Part shown: positions 12,301-26,200 of the stretch, piece after piece
How the letters are laid out: each line of letters begins with the position of its first letter
How positions within the stretch are numbered: the first letter of the stretch is position 1
Source of the DNA: Chrysaora quinquecirrha
Lineage: Eukaryota > Cnidaria > Scyphozoa > Semaeostomeae > Pelagiidae
Assembly: GCA_014526335.1 (NCBI GenBank)
Contig: JACTAT010000004.1
Span: 2,373,846 to 2,437,845, forward strand
DNA length: 64,000 nt
Direction: 5' to 3'
Translations under genes and position numbers: made by a program
Notes under the pieces: model-generated
What the model was told of the DNA's origin: nothing
What the model saw: only the letters and a program-made list of their open reading frames with translations
Database searches by the model: none

Positions 12301-12419
12301 AATGGTCTCTTGTTATGTTTCACCTTTTTGACAGGGAAAAAAACGCAGTAAAGTAGTTTGGCTTACTTTGTTGCTGGCTTTTTTAGCTTGTTAATGCCAT
12401 GATAGTATCCGTCATCCAT
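9361..12419 (-). CDS. JPT: Jupiter microtubule-associated homologue (JPT1/JPT2, HN1 family)
   Basis: Small, disordered microtubule-associated protein family. Three coding exons: 12367-12419 (start MDDGYYHG, basic KLKKPAT), 10606-10895, and 9361-9503 with stop at 9361-9363. The total is 161 codons, close to human JPT1/2 (154/190). The diagnostic PPGG motifs occur three times: VMAPPGGATHFNIF after the first junction, VLAPPGGQSH in the middle, KPPGGESHNIFG at the C-terminus, with another SHNIFGG between. Phases fit: exon 1 ends with two bases of Lys, exon 2 with one base of Gly. The second intron has a GC donor (GGAG|gcaagt, 10605-10600), the accepted GC-AG class. An acceptor at 12433 precedes the start exon, implying a non-coding 5' exon. 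Confidence 0.88.
11282..11674. repeat. MITE of the ATAAGAAACC family (copy 1)
   Basis: Terminal inverted repeats: acacgttttttttataagaa at the left and its near-complement (ttcttataaaaaaaaacgag) at the right. The interior contains aagaaactttaagaactagg-type repeats in both halves. It sits in the first JPT coding intron. Related copies lie at 40.8, 41.6 and, partly, near 9.6, 27.2, 44.5 and 61.4 kb. Confidence 0.75.
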
Positions 12420-12432
12420 TCTTACAGTTCTT

Positions 12433-14248
12433 CTGAAATCAAGTAGCCAGGTGAATCTCACAGCAGCTGTTCTAATTGCCTTCACAGTACAAATTCAAGA
12501 TGTCCTCCCTTCTCTTGTCCGTTCGTTTCGTTCATTTCAAAGGAAACCTTGACAAACTCCCAATAGGCTTTCAATGTCTCATCCGGGAAATGTAACTGTT
12601 TGAAATAATGGCGCAAATAGCGCACTGTGACGGAATGCTCCTTCGTTGTAACCACAACAGGTGGGCCAGATTGCCCAGGTTTGAAATTTTATAAACCACT
12701 TTCGAGCCCCTGAAATCCCTGAAATTTTATAAAGCACCGCCAAGAAACACCTATGCTTGCATTATGTAGAGATGTTGGGTAGCCTTAAGTGCAAAATTCG
12801 GCTATCTCTGCTGGAAAATGTCATATTTTCCCCATTTAATACAAATCCATTCCTGAGAGTCCCCGGAACTCTGCCTAAAACCCTATTGATATGGTTTAAC
12901 CATGCTCTTTCTTGACTTCGCCCTCTCGGTCTTTCTCTTTCTGATGGGGCCATGACACGAGGTAGTCTCTTGGGCAAGAATAGAATGCTTTTCTTTTCGT
13001 GCAGGAAAGTACGTGTCTCTGTAAAAGTCTGGAACGGCCAAGTCTGAAAACGGTGGCTATAAGGTCGATTGGTCGATATATAAGGTAGATTTTTATATAC
13101 CACTCTACAGACTTTATGCCTTGTGCAACAGCGCAATTAAGTCTCGATAGCACAAAGCGTCGAAACGTCAGAGCGACAAGGCCAGTTTGGAAACAGCCAC
13201 TATTAAGCTTATTATATGACGCTCTACAGACTTAGTACCCCTTGTGCAACAGACACATTTAAGTCTCGATAGCAGAGACTAATTAAGAGTCAAACAGCAA
13301 CCTAACTACTAATCTTGCTCCTTGGCTCAAGTAAGCCAGGTGATTCTATCATCCTTACACAGTGATATGGTGATGAATAAGTCATTAACAAATAAATAAT
13401 GCACTATAATATCTATTTCATTCTCTATTTTTTGTTTTTGCTATATTTTCGCAGTTTAATGATAGCGAAAAATATTTTAATGATAGCGAAAAAGAGAACA
13501 AATATTAAAGAGAACAAATATAATGATAACAAATATTTTAATGATAGCGAAAAAGAGCGGAAAAATCTTTGGTCATACTGTAAAAAGCTTTTGTCGTCTG
13601 ATGCCACTTCTACAAACGTCGGAATAAGATCAAAGCAAAAAAAAATTGGCTAAGGCTCTGAGGCAGAATATTTATACTTATAGTCAATTATACTTTTATC
13701 CTGGGATTACTTGGTATAATTTGGGTACGGCTACGTGCCGCCCATACGGGTGGTTTTGGGCTATAAAATTCTCTAACACTGGTATGATTTTGATAAGGCC
13801 CATATAAAAGGGTGGGGAATTCAAGAAAAAATTCTTAATTCACCTTTTTTGACTGAGAAAAATAGTGTTAAAATCGCTTCGAAGATGTTCGTTGTACAAT
13901 TTCAAGTAGTTATAAGGTATAGAATGTCTTATTACAGTCATATTCTGTGACGTAGCCAGACATCCAACATTGGAGGGACAAAAGGGTGTGATCAAAGAAA
14001 ATTAGTACGTGGTTTTAAGAAAAAACCAACCGAGTCGTACCCAATACGACACTTTAACGTGGATAGGTTTGTAAATCAAGGCTGCATCTGATTGTCCCTC
14101 TGTCCCTCCATAAGTCACGTCGTACGCACAGGTACTTTTAGGAGGAGATTCAGACGAAGTAAGACCAGAGATGTTTTTGCTCACTGCAGCCATCTTGAGA
14201 AGTTTTACACATCTCAAATAATTTTCAAATATTTTATCTTTTATACAT
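12433..14248. other. JPT/CCDC138 intergenic region with a GTGCCGCCC-family fragment
   Basis: Between the JPT start exon and the CCDC138 stop. At about 13697-13960 it carries a GTGCCGCCC-family fragment (atttgggtacggctacgtgc). At 13450-13560 it has short repeats of aatgatagcgaaaaa. I see no gene. Confidence 0.5.
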
Positions 14249-14254
14249 TTTATT
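14249..14254 (-). promoter_or_regulatory. Polyadenylation signal AATAAA for CCDC138
   Basis: AATAAA on the minus strand about 42 bp after the CCDC138 stop codon at 14296-14298. Confidence 0.5.
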
Positions 14255-14295
14255 CTAAAATCTCCTAGGAATATTTCTAGCCAACCGTTACTTTC

Positions 14296-17200
14296 CTATT
14301 TGCTTCCGACTGATGCTTCCAGGAGTTTTGCGTTTAAATTAAGTAAAATCGATCTCAAGTTCAAAGCTAAAAATGGTTTATCTGAGTCACAGTTTAGAGC
14401 GAGTTCTCGTATTAAATTGGTGAATTGAAGACTTTCAAAATGCCTCTGGTTTGACCTGAAAAGAGTCATGAGATTTGAAATTAGACGTGTTTAAATACTG
14501 AGATAAGAATGAAACCAAAATGTTGATATTAAGGCATTGAAAAAGAAAAAAGGAAGAAGAGAAAAGAAATAAGAAAAGAAATTAAGCAGAACATTACAAC
14601 GAAGAGTGAGTAGAACTTTACAAGGGACCCTAGGATCGAACAAAAATTTAGAGCAATTTACAGTAATATAAAACAAAAAAAGAAAAAGATCAGTAGAGGA
14701 AAACGGTTGGAGAAGATGAAATAGTAAAAAGTAATGAAGGAAAGAAACTACGCTGAAGTTCGACAGCAGAAGATAAGACAACTACTGTAGCTGAAAAAGG
14801 TTGAGACAATGAGATAGACAGAAAAAGAAGAGACAAATGAGACCAGGATAAATGAGAAGAAGAAGTAAAAGAAGAAGAAGAGAAAGAAGAAAAGAAAAGA
14901 AGAAGAGAGAAAGAGAAAACAAGATGAATAGGACGAAGAAGAAAAAGCACAAGAAAAGGAACAAAAACAAGAAGAACAAGAACAAGCAAGAAAACAAGAG
15001 GAAGGGTAGGACAAAAAGAATACAGAGAAGAAGAAGAAGTAAAAGAAGAAAAAGAAGAAGAAGAAAAAGAAGAAAAGAAATAGAAGGTAATAGCGGTAAA
15101 GTAAAAGGAAGACCAAAAAAGAGAGAACAGGATGATAAAGAACAAAGAAGGTTAAGACAATAAGAGCGACAAAAGAAGAAGAAGAAAACTAATAAGAGAA
15201 ATAAGAAAAGAAGCAGTCAAAGAAAAAGAAATCAAAGACAACATAGAAAACAAAAAAGGTGTTAAAGAAGAAAAGAACAAGAACAAGAAGAACCAGAACA
15301 AGAAAGAGAAAAAGAGGAGGGGAGGGATATGGCACAAAGAAGACAGAGAAGAAGAAAAGTAATAGAAGCAACAGTAGGACGAGAACAACGATGCAACAGA
15401 GAAAGAAGAAAAGAAAGAGACAAGAGGAGGAAAGAGAAAAAGCGAAAAACAAAATCAAGAACAAGAACAAGATGAACGAGAACAAAAAAAGAGAAAGAGG
15501 AAGAAATTAACGAAAACGAAGAAGGAAAAGAAAAAATAAGGAGAAAAGGTATAGCTGTAAGAATAGTGGGAAGAAGATGAGGCAAAAAGAGAAGAAGAAG
15601 AAGCAAAACAGGAAAAAGAACCAGAACAAGAACACAAAGAGGAAAAGGAAGAACAAAAACAGAAAGAAAAGAAAAAGAAAGGAAAGGGAAGGGAAGAGAA
15701 GCACATGAAGAACTGGATATGGAAAAAGCAAGAGGAAGAAAACAAAAAAGGGGAGAATAAATAGCAAAATGGAGTGAACCAGAATTGCGAACAAGGAAGC
15801 CAGTTGAAAGAGGAACAAAACTATAAAACGCAACCTTACTCAAAGAAAACATTGGTTTCTTTAACACAGGAAAGGAGAAGTCAAATTTCACCTACTTGAT
15901 TTTGGAAAGTCGTTGTAATACAATACTGAGTTTTTCAATCAGCTCAGTTTCAGCCCATTTTGTTTGAAATAATTCATAGAAGGTTTTTATCCACGTTTGT
16001 GTACTCAAGCTTTCCAGAAATGAGGAAAGGTAGGCTGAAAAAATGAAAAAAAAATCATCATAATTAAAAATTCTCAAAACTTAGTATAACGTTAATATAA
16101 CTATAAGTTGATTCTACTATTAAATGAGTGCTATATGAAATGGCACCTCAGAAGAGCAAGCCACCAAGCACTCTAATATTTTTAATGCAGATCAAGGGTT
16201 CTCGCGGCATTACAGCTGATGTGGATCTGTAACCAGGCCGTTATTCTAGAACAATCCCTGGGTATTCAGCTATGTTAATAATAAGCTTGTGAATATTAAC
16301 AAAACTGAATGTAAAATTGAAACAAACAAGAAATCAATAGTATTCGTATTGAGAAATGACCTGAGCTGTGAAGATTTGAGCACATCGAAAAATGGCAATT
16401 ATTACCTAAGCAATGATGACTATTTCCTAAGAACATCGAAGTCAACGGAAAAGAACAACATAAAGGGAACTTTTATCATGAGAAATATTTCTTACGAGAT
16501 TCTACGGTCATCTGCATAAGAACATCGACTGCCATATTCAGCAATCCCTGAAAAGAAAGGAAAGTAAAGGAGTGAGAATATTATTAGTCTACAGTGGACC
16601 TGAACAACAAGCTTACACACTTGTGTAGCTTAAATCTGTTGTGAATTTGTCTCTTCGCAAACAGCAACGACAACAATCCGAAAGCTTTTGGCTCAGAGAG
16701 GTTTGGAGCGGTTATGAGGTTGGTCGCTAGGTGGTAGCAATAACTAGGACTCTTGTAATAAGTCTATATGCAAGCCTGACAGATACAAATTCGTAAGCAC
16801 AATACGCAGCAACATTTACTAAAATAATATAAATAGCTTCAAAGAACAGTTCTAAGGCATTTGCTTAAGTGCAATAAGGTGAGAGGTTATTGCGGTTGCC
16901 CGCGCTCATGCATCTCATGCTCGGGGTTGTTTTGTCCATCTACCCCACTGCCATCGACCTTGCCTCGTCAAATTAAATACAATTAAGAATTAGCTTTTAG
17001 CATATATACCTTGTGAGACCCTTTGAGAAATGACATGATAACAGACGAGCCATGATGTGTAACGAAGAGATCTTTACCCTTATCAAAAAAGAAAATTTCT
17101 CTTGTTAACTAACGTAATAACTGCCATAAAACGAGATGAGAATGAGGACTGAACCACTCCAAACTAACGAAGGCCATTAGGCTGTGACTAGGCAATTCTA

Positions 17201-20200
17201 AAGCTGAGATTGACTTGCACCTAATGTCCTCCGACAAGTAATTTCTGATCCATCGAATTCGGAAGGTTGCATTGACTTTGACTCCAAAGACAGGGATTCT
17301 AGTAAGATCGCGAGATATTCCTATGGGTCGGCTTGTGGCGAATGAAATTGTGCATGGTTCATACTAAAGAAATCTCTAAAGAAATGTAAAAATACAAGGA
17401 AAACCAGAAAAAAGCCCTCCATTCTGCTCTTACCCTTTCCTCCCTGGTGTCGATCTTCAGGATATCCAAGACTCTTGCTAGTATATCAGCTACAATGAAA
17501 TAAATAACGTTAAACAAGACGCTTATTCGTAGATAGTAACTCGAAAATAAGTTAAGATATACTGACGACCCCGAGCGACTAAAGTCAGGCTTATGTCGAG
17601 GAACGATTTTATATAGCTAACGTCAACCAGTTGTAACTGCAAACTCATGTCGACATGTTAAAAACTGGTGAGCACAGACTATCGCGATCGCAAGAGCGCT
17701 CAGGTCGACTACGACAGAGGCAATCAGTCGTCAGCTAATCGTAGAGGTAGAACACGCGCAACTTTCTGGAACTGTGCACCGACTAGTTGCCGTCAAAAGG
17801 AATTAGTCACCAACTAGTTCCAAGAGCGCTTAGATTGTCAGGTCAATTGCGATAAATTAGTCTTAAAAAAATCGCCGATTAGCGGTTGGCAACTAGTTCT
17901 GACTGTGCACAATGTCGACATAAGCATAAGATAAATGCAAAAGGCCCACACAGGGGAGATACCAAAATCCCGGACTAATGAACATCTTACGACGCTTAAA
18001 CTTTGCTTGATGGTGCCTAGTTGATGAAGAATAAAGGCACTGGATATTTTCGGAGAAATTCGACATTGAGCGAGTTCTACATCGTGGCCGAACGAGCTAA
18101 CAATAATTGCTTGGATGACGAGATGATCAGGCTGTAGAAACTTTCCATATTTTTCTAAAAATTATCTTTTGCTCGCAATTAGAATCCAGAGAAGTCGCCT
18201 ACCTTGGTTGATAGTTTTCATGATGATTAACGCAGATAGCATTCGTATCTGGATGTTATTGCTGTTTAGAAATGCATCGCCTTGCTTCGAATTTTTCGTG
18301 ATATTGTCGCTTGATGCATCAAAAAATGAGTCTGATTTGCATACCTGGAAGAAAATACCAAAACGAGGAATATAAACAGTTAGGGCTTGCTTCAATGACA
18401 TAAGAAGATGATTATGATATTTTTAAAAATGCTTCCAGGATCTTAAGGTCATTGCTCACTTTTCGAACATTACTACAAACATTGACTAAGCTCCACATCT
18501 TAAAAATTCAATTCGCTTATCATAACTAGTTTACCTGTGATTTATAGATCTCTTCCCCAATTCTTCTGTAAGTAGACACAGGTATACCACCCTAGCAATT
18601 AGAAAAAAATTAGGAGGGATAGAAGTTAGCAAATAATACAAAACAGACGATTACGTGAAGATGGGTGATTCTATTTTGACACTACAAAGGCTAGGATAAT
18701 GCTTCATGCAATTCATAGCAGTAGCAACCAGCCATCACGACTCAGCATAACTATCAATCGGGCTCCCTGGAATCGATAATTGTAGGCCGTCAAGGGCAAA
18801 AACAAATAATCGGGCGTTTTATGAACATTCAAAATTCAGTGTCACTGTGTCTACAACCTCAACTGTTAGGTAAACCAACATTAGGCCAGGTCAAACATTG
18901 CTTGTCAAACATTTGAGATTGGTTCATCAACCATTGTTTAAACGTTTTTCCAAGTCATAGAAAAATTACTTGACAAGCCTCAATACGTAGAATTCGTTGC
19001 GTAATGTTTTGAAAAAAGATGAAAAACATAAATGTTTGTCAGGTTATATTTTGTTATGTGGTGAAACGGTAAAACATTTTGCTTGTCAAGAAAATTTGAA
19101 AATGTTTGACAAACAATGTTTGATAATTTAGCAAGGGCGGGTTTACACCCAACAGTTCGTTTGAATTCCCTTTGCTTACAGGATGCTGTTTAGGCAGGGT
19201 TGGCTAACATTTCCAATATTTCAACCAATATTCGAACGAAAAATTTTTTAATTGAACAGCCTTGAGCAAACGTTGGAAATTTCCTATTTCTGTTTATTCC
19301 CTTAACGTTTACAAATCAGTAGATTAAAAGATGTCTTAATAGCTTCAAAAGATGAGGATGCTGTTTTTCGCACTTTTGTCTCCAGTTGAGCACCTTTGCA
19401 AAAATTACACGCATTTTGTTGGCAAGGGTGGCCAAAATGAATTCAACATCCTGAAACGTTGGGTGAAATAATGATCCTCATCAAGCCTCACCCAGTATCA
19501 ATGAACATGATTTGTACCATCCAGCAGGGTTGCAAAATGTTGCCAAAAGTTTACCCAACGTGAATGTTGGGCAGTATTTAGTATAATATTAGCTACGATT
19601 GTCCGGGGCTCTATTGATAAAAATCAGGAAATGCATACATACATACGTACATACAAGTTTCATCAAAGTTCATCAATGATCGTTTCATTAAATCGTGCGG
19701 TATAATCATACGATCGTAAAGATCCTATTGAAACCAAGCTGCAGATCATAACGATCGGCATTCAAGGTAGACAGAAAAGAGCTCACCTTTCTATTTTGAT
19801 TCCTATAAGCGTGCATAAGCGACCAATAAACAAACTGGACGAACGGTAGTTGAAATTTTGGAGAAGCCAAAGCATTTGGAATCAAGGAAAGTTTTTGCAA
19901 AATCTACAGAAAAGAAAATGTTCCTTCAGAAGACAGGTCTTAGAAAAGGCCTTGGCCAAACGATCAAACATTATTTATCAAAAATTTGAAATTCGCTTGT
20001 CAAACAAGGTTTGAACGTTTGGTTGCATCGCAAAACATTGCTTGACAAAGAGTTTTTGAGTTGCAAAAGTTCAAAAAAATTTGACGAACAATTTTTGTGA
20101 CGTCGTCATACGTTCAACCTTGTTTGACAGGTGAATTTCAAAACTTTAAAAACATTTCAAATTTTTGAAAAACAATGTTTGATCATTTGGCCAGAGCTTA

Positions 20201-23200
20201 ATAGTCATATTTGTCATCAGCTCTTTCTTTTATATGATCTAACAGCTAAATGTCTGAATAAGCTTTAAGAGAGACCTAAAATCTCTGCTGTACGGTTTTC
20301 AAGAGCCTCTGTAGACCATGCCACATTGCAAAGATGCAGACCGAAACAAGCCTGGCATGTGGTTATTTTGCCATTGCTCCCATTTTCTAAGCACAGGATA
20401 ATCCCGTTATAACGTAGTTCGCTTATAGCGTCATCCTAAGATATAATGTACCTTAAAAACTGTCCGTGGGACTACAAAACAAAAGAAAATACAATTTGTG
20501 ACGTGCTTTTTGTCTACCGTCTGCAGCAGGGAGCCCTCTACAGCATCTTACTTTTGAATCAAGCTAAGAAGAGCTACTACCTTAAATGATCTCTCATTGG
20601 TTATTTCTGCGATGACATCATTCTCCCCTTGACCCGTCTCTTCAACTTGGTGTGACATATCGATTCGGTTTTTCAGCTCTGATTCTGCCAGCCATTCCAA
20701 GCATACAGTAAGGACCTCGCCGCATGCATTCAAATCACTCTAAAGGGTAAAAGGAATGAAATACAAGCTTCGCTGACAAAAATTAAGGCTGTAGGCTCTA
20801 TGGTCAAACGATCCAACTTTACTGATCAAATTTAAGATTTGCTTTATAAACCGTTACCAACAAATGCTTATAGTAATACTTTTGAAAATCATCAAAACAT
20901 TTCCATATTGTAACGATTTTCATATTTCATATGTTTGTCGAACAATGTTTGCGACGTGGTCAAATGATAAAAATTATGTTTGACATGGAAATGTCTGACG
21001 AACAACTTTTGATCGTTTGGTCAGCACCCTAGACTCTAAAAGACAATTTTGCATTACTTTATTTTAGATCGTTAACATATGAAAAAGAAACTAACATCTG
21101 AAAGCGAAACACAATTTCGTGAAGAAAGATTCAAGTTTCCATCATATAAATGTTTTAGACAATATTCGAAATTTTCTGATTCGATCAAATCCTAGAGCTC
21201 TTGGAGCGTAAGCGAGAGAGGAGAACATCACATGATATTGTATGTATACCAGGGTTCATCGTAATGAGGTATTATAGTTCTTGGAGTACAGATATCGGCA
21301 ACGTTTGATATTCCTGATCCATTTATCCCAGATATGCTTCTTAGTCACTCGTCCTCTCTTCTTTTTGTTTGCAAGAGCCCTCTCCCCCTAGTACGAGAGT
21401 CCTATTTCTTTAGCACGCATTTTGAAAAGTTTTAGCTGACTGCGATCTCGACTGCAATGGTCGTCCTCCTGCACGCAGGCATAGAAGCGTGCAGTGTGAG
21501 TTATTATTGTAGATACCCAAATGAGGCGCAGTGGCTATAGCGTGCAGGACAATCAAAGTGTTTTGGGTTCGAGCCATAGTCTTTCCATCTGGGATTGCAG
21601 AGATAACAAACTTGGGCAAGTTGTTAATACAATGTTTCTCACTCTGCCCAGGTGTATAAATGGGTAGCTTATTGGTAGCTATGAGCTGCGCATGTGGCTG
21701 CAACCTGTCATATGCTTTATGCATCCAGAGCAAGGGTAAAGTGTAAACTTGATTGGGTAATTGATGAAAAAACCTCCCCTTCTCGTTGATTTGTCTAACG
21801 ATCAGGCCTCGTGGACACTATAATGAGCCATCTAGCCAGGTAGCTCATTATGGTGAAGCAATTGAGGCTTCCAAAAAAGACGGGGGCAGTTTCTATGCTA
21901 CTTTGTAACGTTAAATTCGTTGAATTCCCATAACTAAGGATATAATTCCCAAAATTCCCTTCCAAAATGCTTACCAAAAACAAAGAGCTGACAGAAACGT
22001 CCGCATCTTTTCAACAAGCCTCTATTGGGCACAAAATCAAAGGATACAAAGTCGATACCTTTCCCAGTATAATAAACTTTAAACGCTTTTACTCCAAACC
22101 TTCAATATTCCTAATCCTGCCATATCGAAGTTCAATAAATTGGAGTCTCTTACCTTGAGTTTTCTCATCTGTATTTCTCCTGTGTCGTGATCTTTATCTG
22201 TGTAGGTGAAAGGAAAAGATGTCCATTTATATTGTAGCGACAAGGTATCTTTTCAATGTTTCAAATGAAGCCTTGCGATAATAAAGACCAAAGAAATGTA
22301 CTGAGCCTGATACACGAAAGACATGGCTGCAATAAAGCTACACACTCTAAAAGCTATATTATGCCCTCCATCAATTGACCCAATCAGTTGAGCCTCTTTC
22401 AAGTAAAAATTTCCATTTGTTCCTCTCTATTTTGCCCACTGTGTTATGCCAACTGACTTTTATTGTAATGATGGTACGAAATGCAATTTTAATGTATTTC
22501 GTACTCGAGCTTTATTTCTTAGTCCATCTTCTGGATAGGTCCATTCTATTTAAAGCAAGCTAGCTACAAAAATATAAGCTAGGAATTTCAATCATTCGTG
22601 CATGGAATGGACTGATAAAAAAGATGGGCCCCGAAATTTCGAAAGAAATTTCTTGCATTTTTTATTTTATTTCCTATTACATTAAGTTTTATATCTGACA
22701 GAGTACCTCCTGAGAAAGAAAAGAAAAGAAGACAATCTGTACTATAGTTGATTAAAAAAATAGGTTTAAGAAATTGAGGTTCCGAGGCTATTATCATATA
22801 ATTTGAGTTAGAAAAAAAATAGTAAAACATACGGTCTTTATTTCTTCCATTCTTTTGAACAGATTTAGTTTCTTCATCCAGTTGTTTCTTTAAGAGTTCA
22901 TTCTTTCTCTAGAAAAAAAGAAAATCAGGTTATTCGAGGATTATCATTCACAAGTCATATGTTCACTTAATGACTCCATGACTCTGTGCAAGTGCACTAC
23001 AGGTATTTGAGTTCTAAAGATTCCTGGATTAAACTCGTTGAAAAGTACAAATCCAAAAGAGCTCCACTTTCTACTGAGCAAATTGCTGGCAGTTTTTATG
23101 TCGTTGTGAGCTTTTTGGAGTCTCTTGGTGTCCAAAATCAAACCAATCACTCATTGAGAGATAGTGGTTAGCCCTGCTGAACCCTTCATAAATGAGGACT

Positions 23201-26200
23201 ACATGCAATTTAATTCTAGTTTCAGTGTTTTGGTCTTTCTGTCTAGGTTGTCCTCAGGTCTCTTTGCTATTCTGAGGCTGTCTAGTGGATATTGAAAGGC
23301 GGAAATTTGTTGAAAGCGTTCTCATTCACGTTGTTTGATAATTTTTTTCAATAATTACTAAATAAACTTTAACTTTACCTGTAGATTTGTGATTCTATGG
23401 CTGAACGATGATACCTTCTCTTCGAGCTTTTTATTTTGCTCTTCTAACTGCAAATTCTAGAAAGATCGGTTTTAGTTTAGACTCGAGGAGTTAGTGCAGC
23501 TACAATGGAACCTCCATATAACAACTAGAATATACCAGTCCAAGATAAAAATCTCTAACATGTACACTTACACAACAAGGTTATATAGATGATATATTAT
23601 ACGTTGGCATACTGTTTGCATGTATAGGTAGTTTGTGTACCGTACAAAGCTTGCACAATAACAATAACAACACTTGTTTACAGGGCCGTCGCTAGAACTC
23701 TCAAGTAGGGGGGGGTGCCGAATGTAAATTTGCCGACAAAATGGGTGTGGCCTGGGTGTGGCCTGACTGCTACGATGAATTTAAGGGCCCGCTCTCCAGA
23801 GCACTGAAACTCTTTTAGAAATGGAGGGCACAAGAAAAAGGGGCGACTTAAATATAAATTTGCACAAATGCTTTTCCGACTAGGGGGTTCGGGGCATGCT
23901 CCCCGGGAAAATTTTTGAGAATTATTGAGCTAGAATCGTTCTATTACAATTTCGAATTACAATTTTCTGAACCGTTTTCCACTGCCAATCCAATAAAAAT
24001 CGACGCCAAAGAAGACTATGACTGAAAAAAATGATTGTGTGATGTTGCGACGCCATAAGCATTATTGCCATTAGACCATTAACGAATGAAGATATAAAGG
24101 TATACATATTGTACATTAGATTGTCGTGCCATTGATAATAAGTCACCAAGCAATGAAGTAAGCGCTGAAGTGGTGCTAATTGTGAAGACCCAAAAACGTC
24201 GTCAAATTCAGGCAAAAGTTTACAAAGAAGACAACGTAGTTCTAAGCGATTTATCTTTCTCGATCCGTCATTTTTGCATAGAAAATTGTTTCTTTAACTC
24301 ACTTTCAAATGCTACATGGTAGCTAATATGCAACAGGATTCTGTGATCGTTCAGTTATAATATGATGCGATGCACACGCGGGAGTTCCTAGCAGGTTATT
24401 GCTTACCATAGAAATTTTGGCCCTAAATTTTCTTTGTTGCGGACAATGCCCGCATTAGAGACAAGTTGCCGACAGGCTTGAGGCCAGGGGGGTGCCGCAC
24501 CCCCCGCACCCCCCATAGCGACGGCCCTGCTTGTTTAGACCTATGTTCCTATCCACAAAATCTATCCCACTCTTTTTTAATACGAGTTCCTTAAGGGAAT
24601 AAATTTTCGCGGGAATTAATTTTCGCGGTTTTCGCGGATTTTGGTCATTTCCGCGAAAATTAGTTCCCGCGAAATTCCCAAAATATGCTTGTCCGCGAAA
24701 ATAAATTCTCGTGAAATTTCCAAAATTTAAAAATCTGCAAATTTTGAAGGCTTTTGTCATTAGAGAAATATTTCACTGAAAAACTAAATATGGTTTTTGC
24801 TTCTGTATTTAACAGTATCATTTGTATCCTTTGTAAGATTTCTAGTCCAAAAAAGAAAGAAAGTCACTCAAAATATTCCTTGTTTCCTTTCTTTTTTATA
24901 TGAAAATTATTTGATCCGCGAAAATAAATTATTTGATCCGTGAAATTCCTTTCATCAACGAATCCGCGAAAAACCGCGAAAATAAATTCCGTTTTTTTCG
25001 CCCTCTTTTTCCACATTTCCTTCTTTATATCAGCGACAGTTCAAATCATTCCCAATAGTCACAGACTTACCGTAAAGCCCCACATTCTCTCTTCTGTCGC
25101 CAATGGAAACAAAGTACTTAGTTGCAATCCACATAAACTCAGTATTCCAATATTTCCAACTCACTTACAGGTAATAACTTTATAGATAAGGCACAGTGTT
25201 CAAAATACAGTTATTTCTGACAAGGAGAATTTAGCAAGATGGAGATTGATACGGAGGAGGTTAAGATAAGCAGAATTGGGCATCAATTGAATAATTCAGT
25301 ATTCATGTCATCTTTATTTTCATGTTTACCTGTTTTTTGATAGTGTCATTTGCTTGTTTCATTACTTTAAAGGAAAGTTTTGTTCTTTTCGATTCTTCCG
25401 TTATTTCCAAAATTCTTGCTTCAAATGCCTAAAAAAGATTATTAACTAATAATAACATTGGCGACGCCGTCCCCACAGTCTGGTCTGTAGTGCTATAGAA
25501 AAATCGTGTGCCCGGAAAGAACCGGGTCGGGCATAGGAAGATGAATTACATTGACAATGTGCTTAATAGGTGTGATGGAATAGATGAGGCCAGGGACATG
25601 GCGACTGAGCGCCGGTGGCTCCTATGAGCTATGGCGAAATGATGATAAACTAATAAAGAAGTAAATAGATATCACATAAAAGTGCTAGAAAATTGACCTA
25701 CACTTTTCTCATAAACAATAATCAAAGTAAATAATTGAAAGCGCTTGTTTAACTTTAAGCATGACTATGCTATCGGGGCTCCGATGAAAAACTAAGAAAA
25801 ACTTTTTTCAAGAACAAAACGATTTATACAATTAACTAACATAAATAACAACATATTTCTCATCGTACTTGCCCATGAGACTATGCATTAAAAGTTAGAA
25901 AACGAAGCAAGGTTATATGACTTTTACTGCTTTCACACAGCACCATTAAACCAGCTTTATGTAAACCAGTTTAGCAAATACTGCGCTCTGATTGGCCAAT
26001 CAAATAATTCGAATTGATTTGATTGGTGGAAATTGAAACTGGCTTAAATGAAGCTGGTTAAATCATGCAGCTTGAAAGCAGTATTTGCTGTAGAAATTAG
26101 TATTCAAACATATTTCACGACAAGGAACAGTATAAGGGACGTTCAGCCTCATTTTGTTGAAAAATTAAGTAACTCCAGCCTCAACTCAAACCAAAGGTTC

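Noticed and set aside
12762..13153. Minus-strand frames upstream of JPT as a possible 5' exon
   Set aside because: The exon at 12367-12419 supplies the start, phase and basic N-terminus; the longer frames have no matching donor.
14690..15891. Several overlapping long frames (Phe/Ser/Leu-rich on minus, Lys/Arg-rich on plus)
   Set aside because: Low-complexity translation of a polypurine tract within a CCDC138 intron.
21410..21733. 107-codon minus frame
   Set aside because: Overlaps a tRNA-like SINE, lacks splice context, and CCDC138 phases join directly across it.
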